This document shows positions 43,601-55,600 of a DNA stretch of 64,000 bases, piece by piece; position 1 is the stretch's first letter, and every line of letters begins with the position of its first letter. The notes below the pieces were generated by a model. That model had not been told where the DNA came from, searched no databases, and saw only the letters and a program-made list of their open reading frames with translations. The stretch is from Macrostomum hystrix. Its lineage: Eukaryota > Platyhelminthes > Macrostomidae. The translations under genes and the position numbers were made by a program. The stretch spans positions 806,001 through 870,000 of the forward strand of contig CATNEN010000025.1 of assembly GCA_950097015.1 (NCBI GenBank). The letters run 5' to 3'.

Positions 43601-46600
43601 AACTCACTGAGAAGCTGCAATCGACTGAGTCAAGCTCAAATGATCTGAAACAGCAAGTGGCAGAACTCACTGAGAAGCTGCAATCGACTGAGTCAAGCTC
43701 AAATGATCTGAAACAGCAATTGACAGAACTCACTGAGAAGCTGCAATCGACTGAGTCAAGCTCAAATGATCTGAAACAGCAATTGATAGAACTCATTGAG
43801 AAGCTGCAAGTTAGCGAGTCAAGCTCAAATGATCTGCAACAGAAAGTGGCAGAACTCACTGAGAAGCTGCAAGTCAGCGAGTCAAACTCAAGTAATCTGC
43901 AACAGCAAGTGGCAGAACTCACTCAGAAGCTGCAAGTTAGCGAGTCAAGCTCAAATGATCTGCAACAGCAAGTGGCAGAACTCACTGAGAAGCTGCAAGT
44001 CAGCGAGTCAAACTCAAATGATCTGCAACAGCAGTTTTCAGAGAAAGAAAAATTATTAAACGATTTAGAGAAGAAGCTGGATTTCGCTCAGCAACGAATT
44101 AAAGAGTTGACTTCGGAATCACATTCATCCCTTCAAGATATGTCGAAGAGAATGGATGAGCAAGAAGCGATTAATCTAAATCTTGAGCGTTGTCTTAACG
44201 TGAAATCGGATGAATTATCATCTCTACAAAAGTCTTTCGACGAGTTCACTGCAGAGAAATGTGCAGAAGTTTCCGAGCTTTCACTTGAAGTGCGTAGCTT
44301 GCATCAAAAGTTAAACGATTCGGAGATTCGCATTTCTGATTTGATTATCTCTTCAAGCAAGCTGCAAGAAGAAGCTGTTACACTGAATCAGTCAATCCAG
44401 GATTTACAGTCACGAAACGAATTTCTTACAAAAGCTTTAGAAGCTTCTGAGAATGAAAAATTCTCCAGTGATCGCGCTCTTAATGCTAAAATTTTAGAAA
44501 GAGATGAAGAAGTGAGTCGTTTTCAATCGTGTTTGGAGGACTTAAAGCTCCAGCTGAATGAAATGAGGTCCACGTCAGAAGCATCTGGAAATGAGCTAAT
44601 GAATAGATTTGAAGAGTGCGACAAAGCCAGGGTTGCAGAGATAAACGAGCTCAAGGGTTTTGTTACGCAAAAGGACGCACAACTGACTGCAGTCCAAGAC
44701 CGCATTGAAAAGCTTAAAGAAGAGCTTGAGTCGAGTCAGAACGAAGTATCTGTGTTAAAGGAGCAGCTGCTTAATTCGACAGAACAAATCAGTTTGCTAA
44801 TCCATGAAAAGAATGATCTAACGGAAGATGCCGTAGAAGCCAAGCGTGTTTTGGAAGAAGCATCCGATCGTATTGAGGAGTTGGAATCTTTAGAACAGAA
44901 ATGTGTTGTATTGCAGCGCACTGTGGAAGCTCTGCAGATCTCTCTAACCTCTTCAGAGAACGAATGTCAGAGTCTTCGTTCGCTTCTACAGACGGTTAGC
45001 GACTCCAAGGGTGACTGTGAAATGCAAATCTGGGAGCTAGAAGAGACGAAAAAGTCTCTAATCACTCAACTTTCCCAGGCGGACGCTGAAAGCCGCGAAT
45101 TGTCAGAAAAGCTACAAAAGTCTGTCGTTGAGCAAATCAGCATTCAATCCGAACAGGCTCACTTGCACAACCAGTTAGATTCTAGTGAGCGCAAGCAGCA
45201 GAAGCAGGCTGATGAAATTGAAGCGCTCAAGCGTAATCTAGATGATGTAACGACTCAATTGGTCAATGTCATTCAACAGCGCGATCGAATCCAATCTTTG
45301 CGAAATGAGGAGGTCGAGGCGTTGAAATCTGAATGCAAAAGCTTGGACAAGCAGTTGTATGAACGAAACCAGGAGGCTGAAAGTATGAAAAGCACGTTGC
45401 AGAAGTTAAGTCAACAGGTAGAAGTAATTGACGATTTGAACCATCAAAATGTTTCTCTTCAGGGTCAACTGGCTGAGGCAAAAGATTCTATCGCTGACAT
45501 TAGTGATGAGAATTCTAAATTGCGAGATCGTTTGCAGGCAACAATTACAGAAAACTCAGATCTGAAAGAGTCCGTAAATACAGTTAGTTATCAGGCAGAT
45601 CAGTGGCATTCTTCTTTAATCAGCCATCAGCGCGAATTAGAGAGCCTACAAAAAACACTGACTTACGCTGAGTCCGAATTCGCTGAGGCGCGTCAGGAGA
45701 ATGCAGGCTTGCAACAGAAAATTATGCAGGCTAAAGAAGAAACTCGTGTCCTCAAAGAGAAATGTGCCAGACAAGAGGAGCATTTGCAGCGTATCGAAGA
45801 TGAAAATGCCAATCTCACTACGCAATGTCGGACGCTAAAACACAATTGCGTCGATCTTGAATCCCATCTTGAATCCATAAAGGCAGAGTACTTTGTACTG
45901 CAAAGAGATCACTCTGCACTAGAGTCCTCAAGTGAGCAACTATCCGCAAATTTCAGTGAGAACCAACTGCAATTAGAGCAGCTGGATGACCAGCTGGATC
46001 GATTAACTTCTGACAAGCAACTGTTGCTTCAAGAGTGCAAGCTTCTTAAGGAAGAAAATCAATCTCTCCACAGCCTCCTCGATTCAGTAAAAGCAAACAG
46101 CAATGAGTGCCAAGAAAGACTGCATTCCTCATTAGAGGAGATTAGATCTCTATCTGACAGTGTGAGTGAACTAAAAGAAAATGAGGACAAGTTGCACGAA
46201 ATTCAACGGAATTTAATTGTGGCCAACGAAAACTTCGAGCTCAAATGTTCTCGCCTGGACGAGGATAATTCTCAGTTGCGACAGGTTGTCGAAGATTTAA
46301 AGTTGATGGTTGAAGAAATAGAATCAAAGCTATCCGAAAAATCTAACGAAGCAAGCAAGTACCAAACGGCAGAGATGTTGCTACTTGCAGAAGTCGATCA
46401 ACTCCGAGCTGAACTTCTCACACGAGAGGAAAAAATTTCCGAGGTAAGTTCCAAGGCACGCCTTAATTCTGACCTATTAGCTCGCATATCTGACAATGTC
46501 GCTGACCTAATAAACGCTACCAGAGAGTGGTCTCTAGAATGTAATTCAACCATTACTGTTGATGTGAGTCCCGGTTGCTCTATCGAAAATTGTATAGAAC

Positions 46601-49600
46601 ACATAACGAAATTCGTGTGTTCGGCAAGAAGGGCATCCATGGACGCAAGTACTCAATCAACTCTTCAAAAGCAGAAACTGGAGCAAGTGGAACAAAATCT
46701 AGCCAAAGCACTAAAGGAGAAGAACGACACAGAAGCTGCTTTAGAATTCACTCGAGACTCACACATTGCTTGCGAAAATAAATTAAAAGACATCACAGCT
46801 AACTACGAAAATACACGTTCAAGATTAGAAAAAATGAAGACAAAAATGAATAATATCATTCAAACCATATCAAATCAAGAAAGCATTAACGCGGAAATAA
46901 CTGCACAAAATGCGGAGCTGAAACAGGCTATTAGCAACTTAGAAACTAGCAAGCAGGCACTTCACAGCGAGCTTACACAAACAGAAAAACAAAAGGACGA
47001 GAAGCTCAATGAGTTACAAAAACTGTTATTCGAGTCACATAAAGCTAATGATAAGTTAACAACAAGTATGTCTGAGCTGAGCGACTCAAAGGCATCGCTT
47101 GAGGAGCAGCTTCGCTCGCTTGGTGAGGCCAAGCAGAAAGACGAGCAGAAGCTCACTCGCGCTTCCGAAGTGCACGAGAAAATGAGCGGCAAGCTAAAGA
47201 AGGTTCTGGAGTCTAACAAGCTTCTCAAGGTCAAGGTGAAGGAGCTTCAGGAAAAAGTGGACGCTCTTCAGAGAGAGATTGACGAGTCCAGTGAATCTTC
47301 AAAATCTCAAGAGACTAAGATCAGTGAGCTCTCCGAAGCGAATTGCAGTCTTGTTGCACAAGTTGACTCAAAGTCGAAGCAGATTGCTGATCTCGAAGAG
47401 TCCGTTGAACAGCAGTCCAACACTATCGAAAGACTGACTACTGAGCTGCACAGCCTGGATTCGGCCAGAGCAAACGTTTCTTCTGAGCTCAGAGCGACAG
47501 AGGAAGCAAAGTCGCAGCTTGAGTCTCGAGTATCTGATCTGCTTGCTCAAAATGAAGGTCTGGAAGAGCAAGTTAGGAGGCTTCGTGAAGAGTCCAGTGA
47601 GCTGCAGTCATCAAAGCAGGCTTTGGACGAGGCAAATGAAGCACTAACAAGAAGTGTGTCTGAGCTGAGCGACTCAAAGGCATCGCTTGAGGAGCAGCTT
47701 CGCTCGCTTGGTGAGGCCAAGCAGAAAGACGAGCAGAAGCTCACTCGCGCTTCCGAAGTGCACGAGAAAATGAGCGGCAAGCTAAAGAAGGTTCTGGAGT
47801 CTAACAAGCTTCTCAAGGTCAAGGTGAAGGAGCTTCAGGAAAAAGTGGACGCTCTTCAGAGAGAGATTGACGAGTCCAGTGAATCTTCAAAATCTCAAGA
47901 GACTAAGATCAGTGAGCTCTCCGAAGCGAATTGCAGCCTTGTTGCACAAGTTGACTCAAAGTCGAAGCAGATTGCTGATCTCGAAGAGTCCGTTGAACAG
48001 CAGTCCAACACTATCGAAAGACTGACTACTGAGCTGCACAGCCTGGATTCGGCCAGAGCAAACGTTTCTTCTGAGCTCAGAGCGACAGAGGAAGCAAAGT
48101 CGCAGCTTGAGTCTCGAGTATCTGATCTGCTTGCTCAAAATGAAGGTCTGGAAGAGCAAGTTAGGAGGCTTCGTGAAGAGTCCAGTGAGCTGCAGTCATC
48201 AAAGCAGGCTTTGGACGAGGCAAATGAAGCACTAACAAGAAGTGTGTCTGAGCTGAGCGACTCAAAGGCATCGCTTGAGGAGCAGCTTCGCTCGCTTGGT
48301 GAGGCCAAGCAGAAAGACGAGCAGAAGCTCACTCGCGCTTCCGAAGTGCACGAGAAAATGAGCGGCAAGCTAAAGAAGGTTCTGGAGTCTAACAAGCTTC
48401 TCAAGGTCAAGGTGAAGGAGCTTCAGGAGAAAGTGGACGCTCTTCAGAAAGAGATTGACGAGTCCAGTGAATCTTCAAAATCTCAAGAGACTAAGATCAG
48501 TGAGCTCTCCGAAGCGAATTGCAGCCTTGTTGCACAAGTTGACTCAAAGTCGAAGCAGATTGCTGATCTCGAAGAGTCCGTTGAACAGCATTCCAACACT
48601 ATCGAAAGACTGACTACTGAGCTGCACAGCCTGGATTCGGCCAGAGCAAACGTTTCTTCTGAGCTCAGAGCGACAGAGGAAGCAAAGTCGCAGCTTGAGT
48701 CTCGAGTATCTGATCTGCTTGCTCAAAATGAAGGTCTGGAAGAGCAAGTTAGGAGACTTCGAGAAGAGTCCAGTGAGCTGCAGTCATCAAAGCAGGCTTT
48801 GGACGAGGCAAATGAAGCACTAACAAGAAGTGTGTCTGAGCTGAGCGACTCAAAGGCATCGCTTGAGGAGCAGCTTCGCTCGCTTGGTGAGGCCAAGCAA
48901 AAAGACGAGCAGAAGCTCACTCGCGCTTCCGAAGTGCACGAGAAAATGAGCGGCAAGCTAAAGAAGGTTCTGGAGTCTAACAAGCTTCTCAAGGTCAAGG
49001 TGAAGGAGCTTCAGGAAAAAGTGGACGCTCTTCAGAGAGAGATTGACGAGTCCAGTGAATCTTCAAAATCTCAAGAGACTAAGATCAGTGAGCTCTCCGA
49101 AGCGAATTGCAGTCTTGTTGCACAAGTTGACTCAAAGTCGAAGCAGATTGCTGATCTCGAAGAGTCCGTTGAACAGCAGTCCAACACTATCGAAAGACTG
49201 ACTACTGAGCTGCACAGCCTGGATTCGGCCAGAGCAAACGTTTCTTCTGAGCTCAGAGCGACAGAGGAAGCAAAGTCGCAGCTTGAGTCTCGAGTATCTG
49301 ATCTGCTTGCTCAAAATGAAGGTCTGGAAGAGCAAGTTAGGAGACTTCGAGAAGAGTCCAGTGAGCTGCAGTCATCAAAGCAGGCTTTGGACGAGGCAAA
49401 TGAAGCACTAACAAGAAGTGTGTCTGAGCTGAGCGACTCAAAGGCATCGCTTGAGGAGCAGCTTCGCTCGCTTGGTGAGGCCAAGCAAAAAGACGAGCAG
49501 AAGCTCACTCGCGCTTCCGAAGTGCACGAGAAAATGAGCGGCAAGCTAAAGAAGGTTCTGGAGTCTAACAAGCTTCTCAAGGTCAAGGTGAAGGAGCTTC

Positions 49601-52600
49601 AGGAGAAAGTGGACGCTCTTCAGAAAGAGATTGACGAGTCCAGTGAATCTTCAAAATCTCAAGAGACTAAGATCAGTGAGCTCTCCGAAGCGAATTGCAG
49701 TCTTGTTGCACAAGTTGACTCAAAGTCGAAGCAGATTGCTGATCTCGAAGAGTCCGTTGAACAGCAGTCCAACACTATCGAAAGACTGACTACTGAGCTG
49801 CACAGCCTGGATTCGGCCAGAGCAAACGTTTCTTCTGAGCTCAGAGCGACAGAGGAAGCAAAGTCGCAGCTTGAGTCTCGAGTATCTGATCTGCTTGCTC
49901 AAAATGAAGGTCTGGAAGAGCAAGTTAGAAGACTTCGAGAAGAGTCCAGTGAGCTGCAGTCATCAAAGCAGGCTTTGGACGAGGCAAATGAAGCACTAAC
50001 AAGAAGTGTGTCTGAGCTGAGCGACTCAAAGGCATCGCTTGAGGAGCAGCTTCGCTCGCTTGGTGAGGCCAAGCAAAAAGACGAGCAGAAGCTCACTCGC
50101 GCTTCCGAAGTGCACGAGAAAATGAGCGGCAAGCTAAAGAAGGTTCTGGAGTCTAACAAGCTTCTCAAGGTCAAGGTGAAGGAGCTTCAGGAGAAAGTGG
50201 ACGCTCTTCAGAAAGAGATTGACGAGTCCAGTGAATCTTCAAAATCTCAAGAGACTAAGATCAGTGAGCTCTCCGAAGCGAATTGCAGTCTTGTTGCACA
50301 AGTTGACTCAAAGTCGAAGCAGATTGCTGATCTCGAAGAGTCCGTTGAACAGCAGTCCAACACTATCGAAAGACTGACTACTGAGCTGCACAGCCTGGAT
50401 TCGGCCAGAGCAAACGTTTCTTCTGAGCTCAGAGCGACAGAGGAAGCAAAGTCGCAGCTTGAGTCTCGAGTATCTGATCTGCTTGCTCAAAATGAAGGTC
50501 TGGAAGAGCAAGTTAGGAGACTTCGAGAAGAGTCCAGTGAGCTGCAGTCATCAAAGCAGGCTTTGGACGAGGCAAATGAAGCACTAACAAGAAGTGTGTC
50601 TGAGCTGAGCGACTCAAAGGCATCGCTTGAGGAGCAGCTTCGCTCGCTTGGTGAGGCCAAGCAGAAAGACGAGCAGAAGCTCACTCGCGCTTCCGAAGTG
50701 CACGAGAAAATGAGCGGCAAGCTAAAGAAGGTTCTGGAGTCTAACAAGCTTCTCAAGGTCAAGGTGAAGGAGCTTCAGGAAAAAGTGGACGCTCTTCAGA
50801 GAGAGATTGACGAGTCCAGTGAATCTTCAAAATCTCAAGAGACTAAGATCAGTGAGCTCTCCGAAGCGAATTGCAGCCTTGTTGCACAAGTTGACTCAAA
50901 GTCGAAGCAGATTGCTGATCTCGAAGAGTCCGTTGAACAGCAGTCCAACACTATCGAAAGACTGACTACTGAGCTGCACAGCCTGGATTCGGCCAGAGCA
51001 AACGTTTCTTCTGAGCTCAGAGCGACAGAGGAAGCAAAGTCGCAGCTTGAGTCTCGAGTATCTGATCTGCTTGCTCAAAATGAAGGTCTGGAAGAGCAAG
51101 TTAGGAGACTTCGAGAAGAGTCCAGTGAGCTGCAGTCATCAAAGCAGGCTTTGGACGAGGCAAATGAAGCACTAACAAGAAGTGTGTCTGAGCTGAGCGA
51201 CTCAAAGGCATCGCTTGAGGAGCAGCTTCGCTCGCTTGGTGAGGCCAAGCAAAAAGACGAGCAGAAGCTCACTCGCGCTTCCGAAGTGCACGAGAAAATG
51301 AGCGGCAAGCTAAAGAAGGTTCTGGAGTCTAACAAGCTTCTCAAGGTCAAGGTGAAGGAGCTTCAGGAGAAAGTGGACGCTCTTCAGAAAGAGATTGACG
51401 AGTCCAGTGAATCTTCAAAATCTCAAGAGACTAAGATCAGTGAGCTCTCCGAAGCGAATTGCAGTCTTGTTGCACAAGTTGACTCAAAGTCGAAGCAGAT
51501 TGCTGATCTCGAAGAGTCCGTTGAACAGCAGTCCAACACTATCGAAAGACTGACTACTGAGCTGCACAGCCTGGATTCGGCCAGAGCAAACGTTTCTTCT
51601 GAGCTCAGAGCGACAGAGGAAGCAAAGTCGCAGCTTGAGTCTCGAGTATCTGATCTGCTTGCTCAAAATGAAGGTCTGGAAGAGCAAGTTAGGAGACTTC
51701 GAGAAGAGTCCAGTGAGCTGCAGTCATCAAAGCAGGCTTTGGACGAGGCAAATGAAGCACTAACAAGAAGTGTGTCTGAGCTGAGCGACTCAAAGGCATC
51801 GCTTGAGGAGCAGCTTCGCTCGCTTGGTGAGGCCAAGCAAAAAGACGAGCAGAAGCTCACTCGCGCTTCCGAAGTGCACGAGAAAATGAGCGGCAAGCTA
51901 AAGAAGGTTCTGGAGTCTAACAAGCTTCTCAAGGTCAAGGTGAAGGAGCTTCAGGAAAAAGTGGACGCTCTTCAGAGAGAGATTGACGAGTCCAGTGAAT
52001 CTTCAAAATCTCAAGAGACTAAGATCAGTGAGCTCTCCGAAGCGAATTGCAGTCTTGTTGCACAAGTTGACTCAAAGTCGAAGCAGATTGCTGATCTCGA
52101 AGAGTCCGTTGAACAGCAGTCCAACACTATCGAAAGACTGACTACTGAGCTGCACAGCCTGGATTCGGCCAGAGCAAACGTTTCTTCTGAGCTCAGAGCG
52201 ACAGAGGAAGCAAAGTCGCAGCTTGAGTCTCGAGTATCTGATCTGCTTGCTCAAAATGAAGGTCTGGAAGAGCAAGTTAGGAGACTTCGAGAAGAGTCCA
52301 GTGAGCTGCAGTCATCAAAGCAGGCTTTGGACGAGGCAAATGAAGCACTAACAAGAAGTGTGTCTGAGCTGAGCGACTCAAAGGCATCGCTTGAGGAGCA
52401 GCTTCGCTCGCTTGGTGAGGCCAAGCAAAAAGACGAGCAGAAGCTCACTCGCGCTTCCGAAGTGCACGAGAAAATGAGCGGCAAGCTAAAGAAGGTTCTG
52501 GAGTCTAACAAGCTTCTCAAGGTCAAGGTGAAGGAGCTTCAGGAGAAAGTGGACGCTCTTCAGAAAGAGATTGACGAGTCCAGTGAATCTTCAAAATCTC

Positions 52601-55600
52601 AAGAGACTAAGATCAGTGAGCTCTCCGAAGCGAATTGCAGTCTTGTTGCACAAGTTGACTCAAAGTCGAAGCAGATTGCTGATCTCGAAGAGTCCGTTGA
52701 ACAGCAGTCCAACACTATCGAAAGACTGACTACTGAGCTGCACAGCCTGGATTCGGCCAGAGCAAACGTTTCTTCTGAGCTCAGAGCGACAGAGGAAGCA
52801 AAGTCGCAGCTTGAGTCTCGAGTATCTGATCTGCTTGCTCAAAATGAAGGTCTGGAAGAGCAAGTTAGGAGACTTCGAGAAGAGTCCAGTGAGCTGCAGT
52901 CATCAAAGCAGGCTTTGGACGAGGCAAATGAAGCACTAACAAGAAGTGTGTCTGAGCTGAGCGACTCAAAGGCATCGCTTGAGGAGCAGCTTCGCTCGCT
53001 TGGTGAGGCCAAGCAGAAAGACGAGCAGAAGCTCACTCGCGCTTCCGAAGTGCACGAGAAAATGAGCGGCAAGCTAAAGAAGGTTCTGGAGTCTAACAAG
53101 CTTCTCAAGGTCAAGGTGAAGGAGCTTCAGGAAAAAGTGGACGCTCTTCAGAGAGAGATTGACGAGTCCAGTGAATCTTCAAAATCTCAAGAGACTAAGA
53201 TCAGTGAGCTCTCCGAAGCGAATTGCAGCCTTGTTGCACAAGTTGACTCAAAGTCGAAGCAGATTGCTGATCTCGAAGAGTCCGTTGAACAGCAGTCCAA
53301 CACTATCGAAAGACTGACTACTGAGCTGCACAGCCTGGATTCGGCCAGAGCAAACGTTTCTTCTGAGCTCAGAGCGACAGAGGAAGCAAAGTCGCAGCTT
53401 GAGTCTCGAGTATCTGATCTGCTTGCTCAAAATGAAGGTCTGGAAGAGCAAGTTAGGAGGCTTCGTGAAGAGTCCAGTGAGCTGCAGTCATCAAAGCAGG
53501 CTTTGGACGAGGCAAATGAAGCACTAACAAGAAGTGTGTCTGAGCTGAGCGACTCAAAGGCATCGCTTGAGGAGCAGCTTCGCTCGCTTGGTGAGGCCAA
53601 GCAGAAAGACGAGCAGAAGCTCACTCGCGCTTCCGAAGTGCACGAGAAAATGAGCGGCAAGCTAAAGAAGGTTCTGGAGTCTAACAAGCTTCTCAAGGTC
53701 AAGGTGAAGGAGCTTCAGGAGAAAGTGGACGCTCTTCAGAAAGAGATTGACGAGTCCAGTGAATCTTCAAAATCTCAAGAGACTAAGATCAGTGAGCTCT
53801 CCGAAGCGAATTGCAGCCTTGTTGCACAAGTTGACTCAAAGTCGAAGCAGATTGCTGACCTCGAAGAGTCCGTTGAACAGCAGTCCAACACTATCGAAAG
53901 ACTGACTACTGAGCTGCACAGCCTGGATTCGGCCAGAGCAAACGTTTCTTCTGAGCTCAGAGCGACAGAGGAAGCAAAGTCGCAGCTTGAGTCTCGAGTA
54001 TCTGATCTGCTTGCTCAAAATGAAGGTCTGGAAGAGCAAGTTAGGAGGCTTCGTGAAGAGTCCAGTGAGCTGCAGTCATCAAAGCAGGCTTTGGACGAGG
54101 CAAATGAAGCACTAACAAGAAGTGTGTCTGAGCTGAGCGACTCAAAGGCGTCGCTTGAGGAGCAGCTTCGCTCGCTTGGTGAGGCCAAGCAGAAAGACGA
54201 GCAGAAGCTCACTCGCGCTTCCGAAGTGCACGAGAAAATGAGCGGCAAGCTAAAGAAGGTTCTGGAGTCTAACAAGCTTCTCAAGGTCAAGGTGAAGGAG
54301 CTTCAGGAGAAAGTGGACGCTCTTCAGAAAGAGATTGACGAGTCCAGTGAATCTTCAAAATCTCAAGAGACTAAGATCAGTGAGCTGCTTGAATCAAACG
54401 CCATGCTGGAGGTGCAAGTGGTTGCAAAAAGTAAGACAATCCAGGAACTTGAGGAGCTTCGGGTTTCTCTGTCCCGAAGTTTCTGTGAGTTTCAGAACGA
54501 GTTCTCAAAGCAAGAAATGACTTTACAAGAATTAGCAGCATGCAAGTCGTCTCAGGCTGCGGCTATTGAAGAGTTAAGTCTTATTCGCAGCGCCCAGGAA
54601 CGTGCACTCTCTGAGCTTCAGAATTGGACTTCAGCACAAGAAATCAGGGTAAGTGAACTCTTGAGTGAAGTTGTTTTAAAGGACGACCAGCTAGCAAAAG
54701 TTAGTTTGAAAATGCAAGCCTTAGAGGATGCGCTGCAATCTAAACAAAATCGCGTAGCTGAGCTTGAATGCATGATTCAATCATCTGGTATTAGCCAAAG
54801 TGAGCTTGCAAGTCAAGTGCAAGCGCATTCTGTCCAATCTAGGGAATTGTTTTCTTTGCTTACTAAAGCCATTTCTGATTCGAACTGCACGGAGGTTGAG
54901 AGCGAATTCGTATCTCAGAATTTGGAAGAAAGCTTCGACGGCTTGAGAGTTCTCGTTTTACGTTTGTCTGAGCTTAACCATGCATTGAATCGTCGCCTTG
55001 TTGATTCTGAGTCTGTGGTGGTCAAGACTCAAGAAAAAGTTATTGAGCTGAACTCTGTGAGAGCGTCACTTGAGAAATCTCTGTCAGATCTGCAGAAATC
55101 TGCTGTAAGCCAAGAGGAAACCATTTCTCAGCTTCAAGACGTTAACTCTAAACAGAATAAGAAAATTTTTGAGTTGCAGGCAATCCGAGCCGCTCATGAG
55201 AAAGTCATTGCTGAGCTGCAGGATTCAAACACTTTTCAGTCGACTGAGCTGAGAATTATGTGCGATCGACTGCACGAGTCAGAAGAAGCGAAGCATCAGC
55301 TGGACCATCAAGTGATGAAGTTGCATGAGACGAGTGAGATTTTTTCTCGCAAATGCGACGATTTGACAGAATCCAAACGCGCACTCGAAGAGATTGTTGA
55401 AAATATGACGCAATTGCGGATCGCTGACGAAGTGGAACTAAGCAAGGCTAGCAAGAGATGTGAAGACCAATCGCTGGAATTAAAATGTGCTTTAGAAATA
55501 ATCGGCGAAAGGAATTTGAAAATAACGGAACTAAATAGACGCGTTGAAGACAATCAAAAGAGTGCCTCGGTGCTGCAGGAGAAATTGGGGCAAAGTAAGC

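Noticed and set aside
42096-54290. Repeated antisense open frames such as SSVNCCCR and TLRSLLDSRTFF, spaced at 588 bp
   Set aside because: Antisense shadows of the coiled-coil repeats. They exist only because the sense repeat is periodic.
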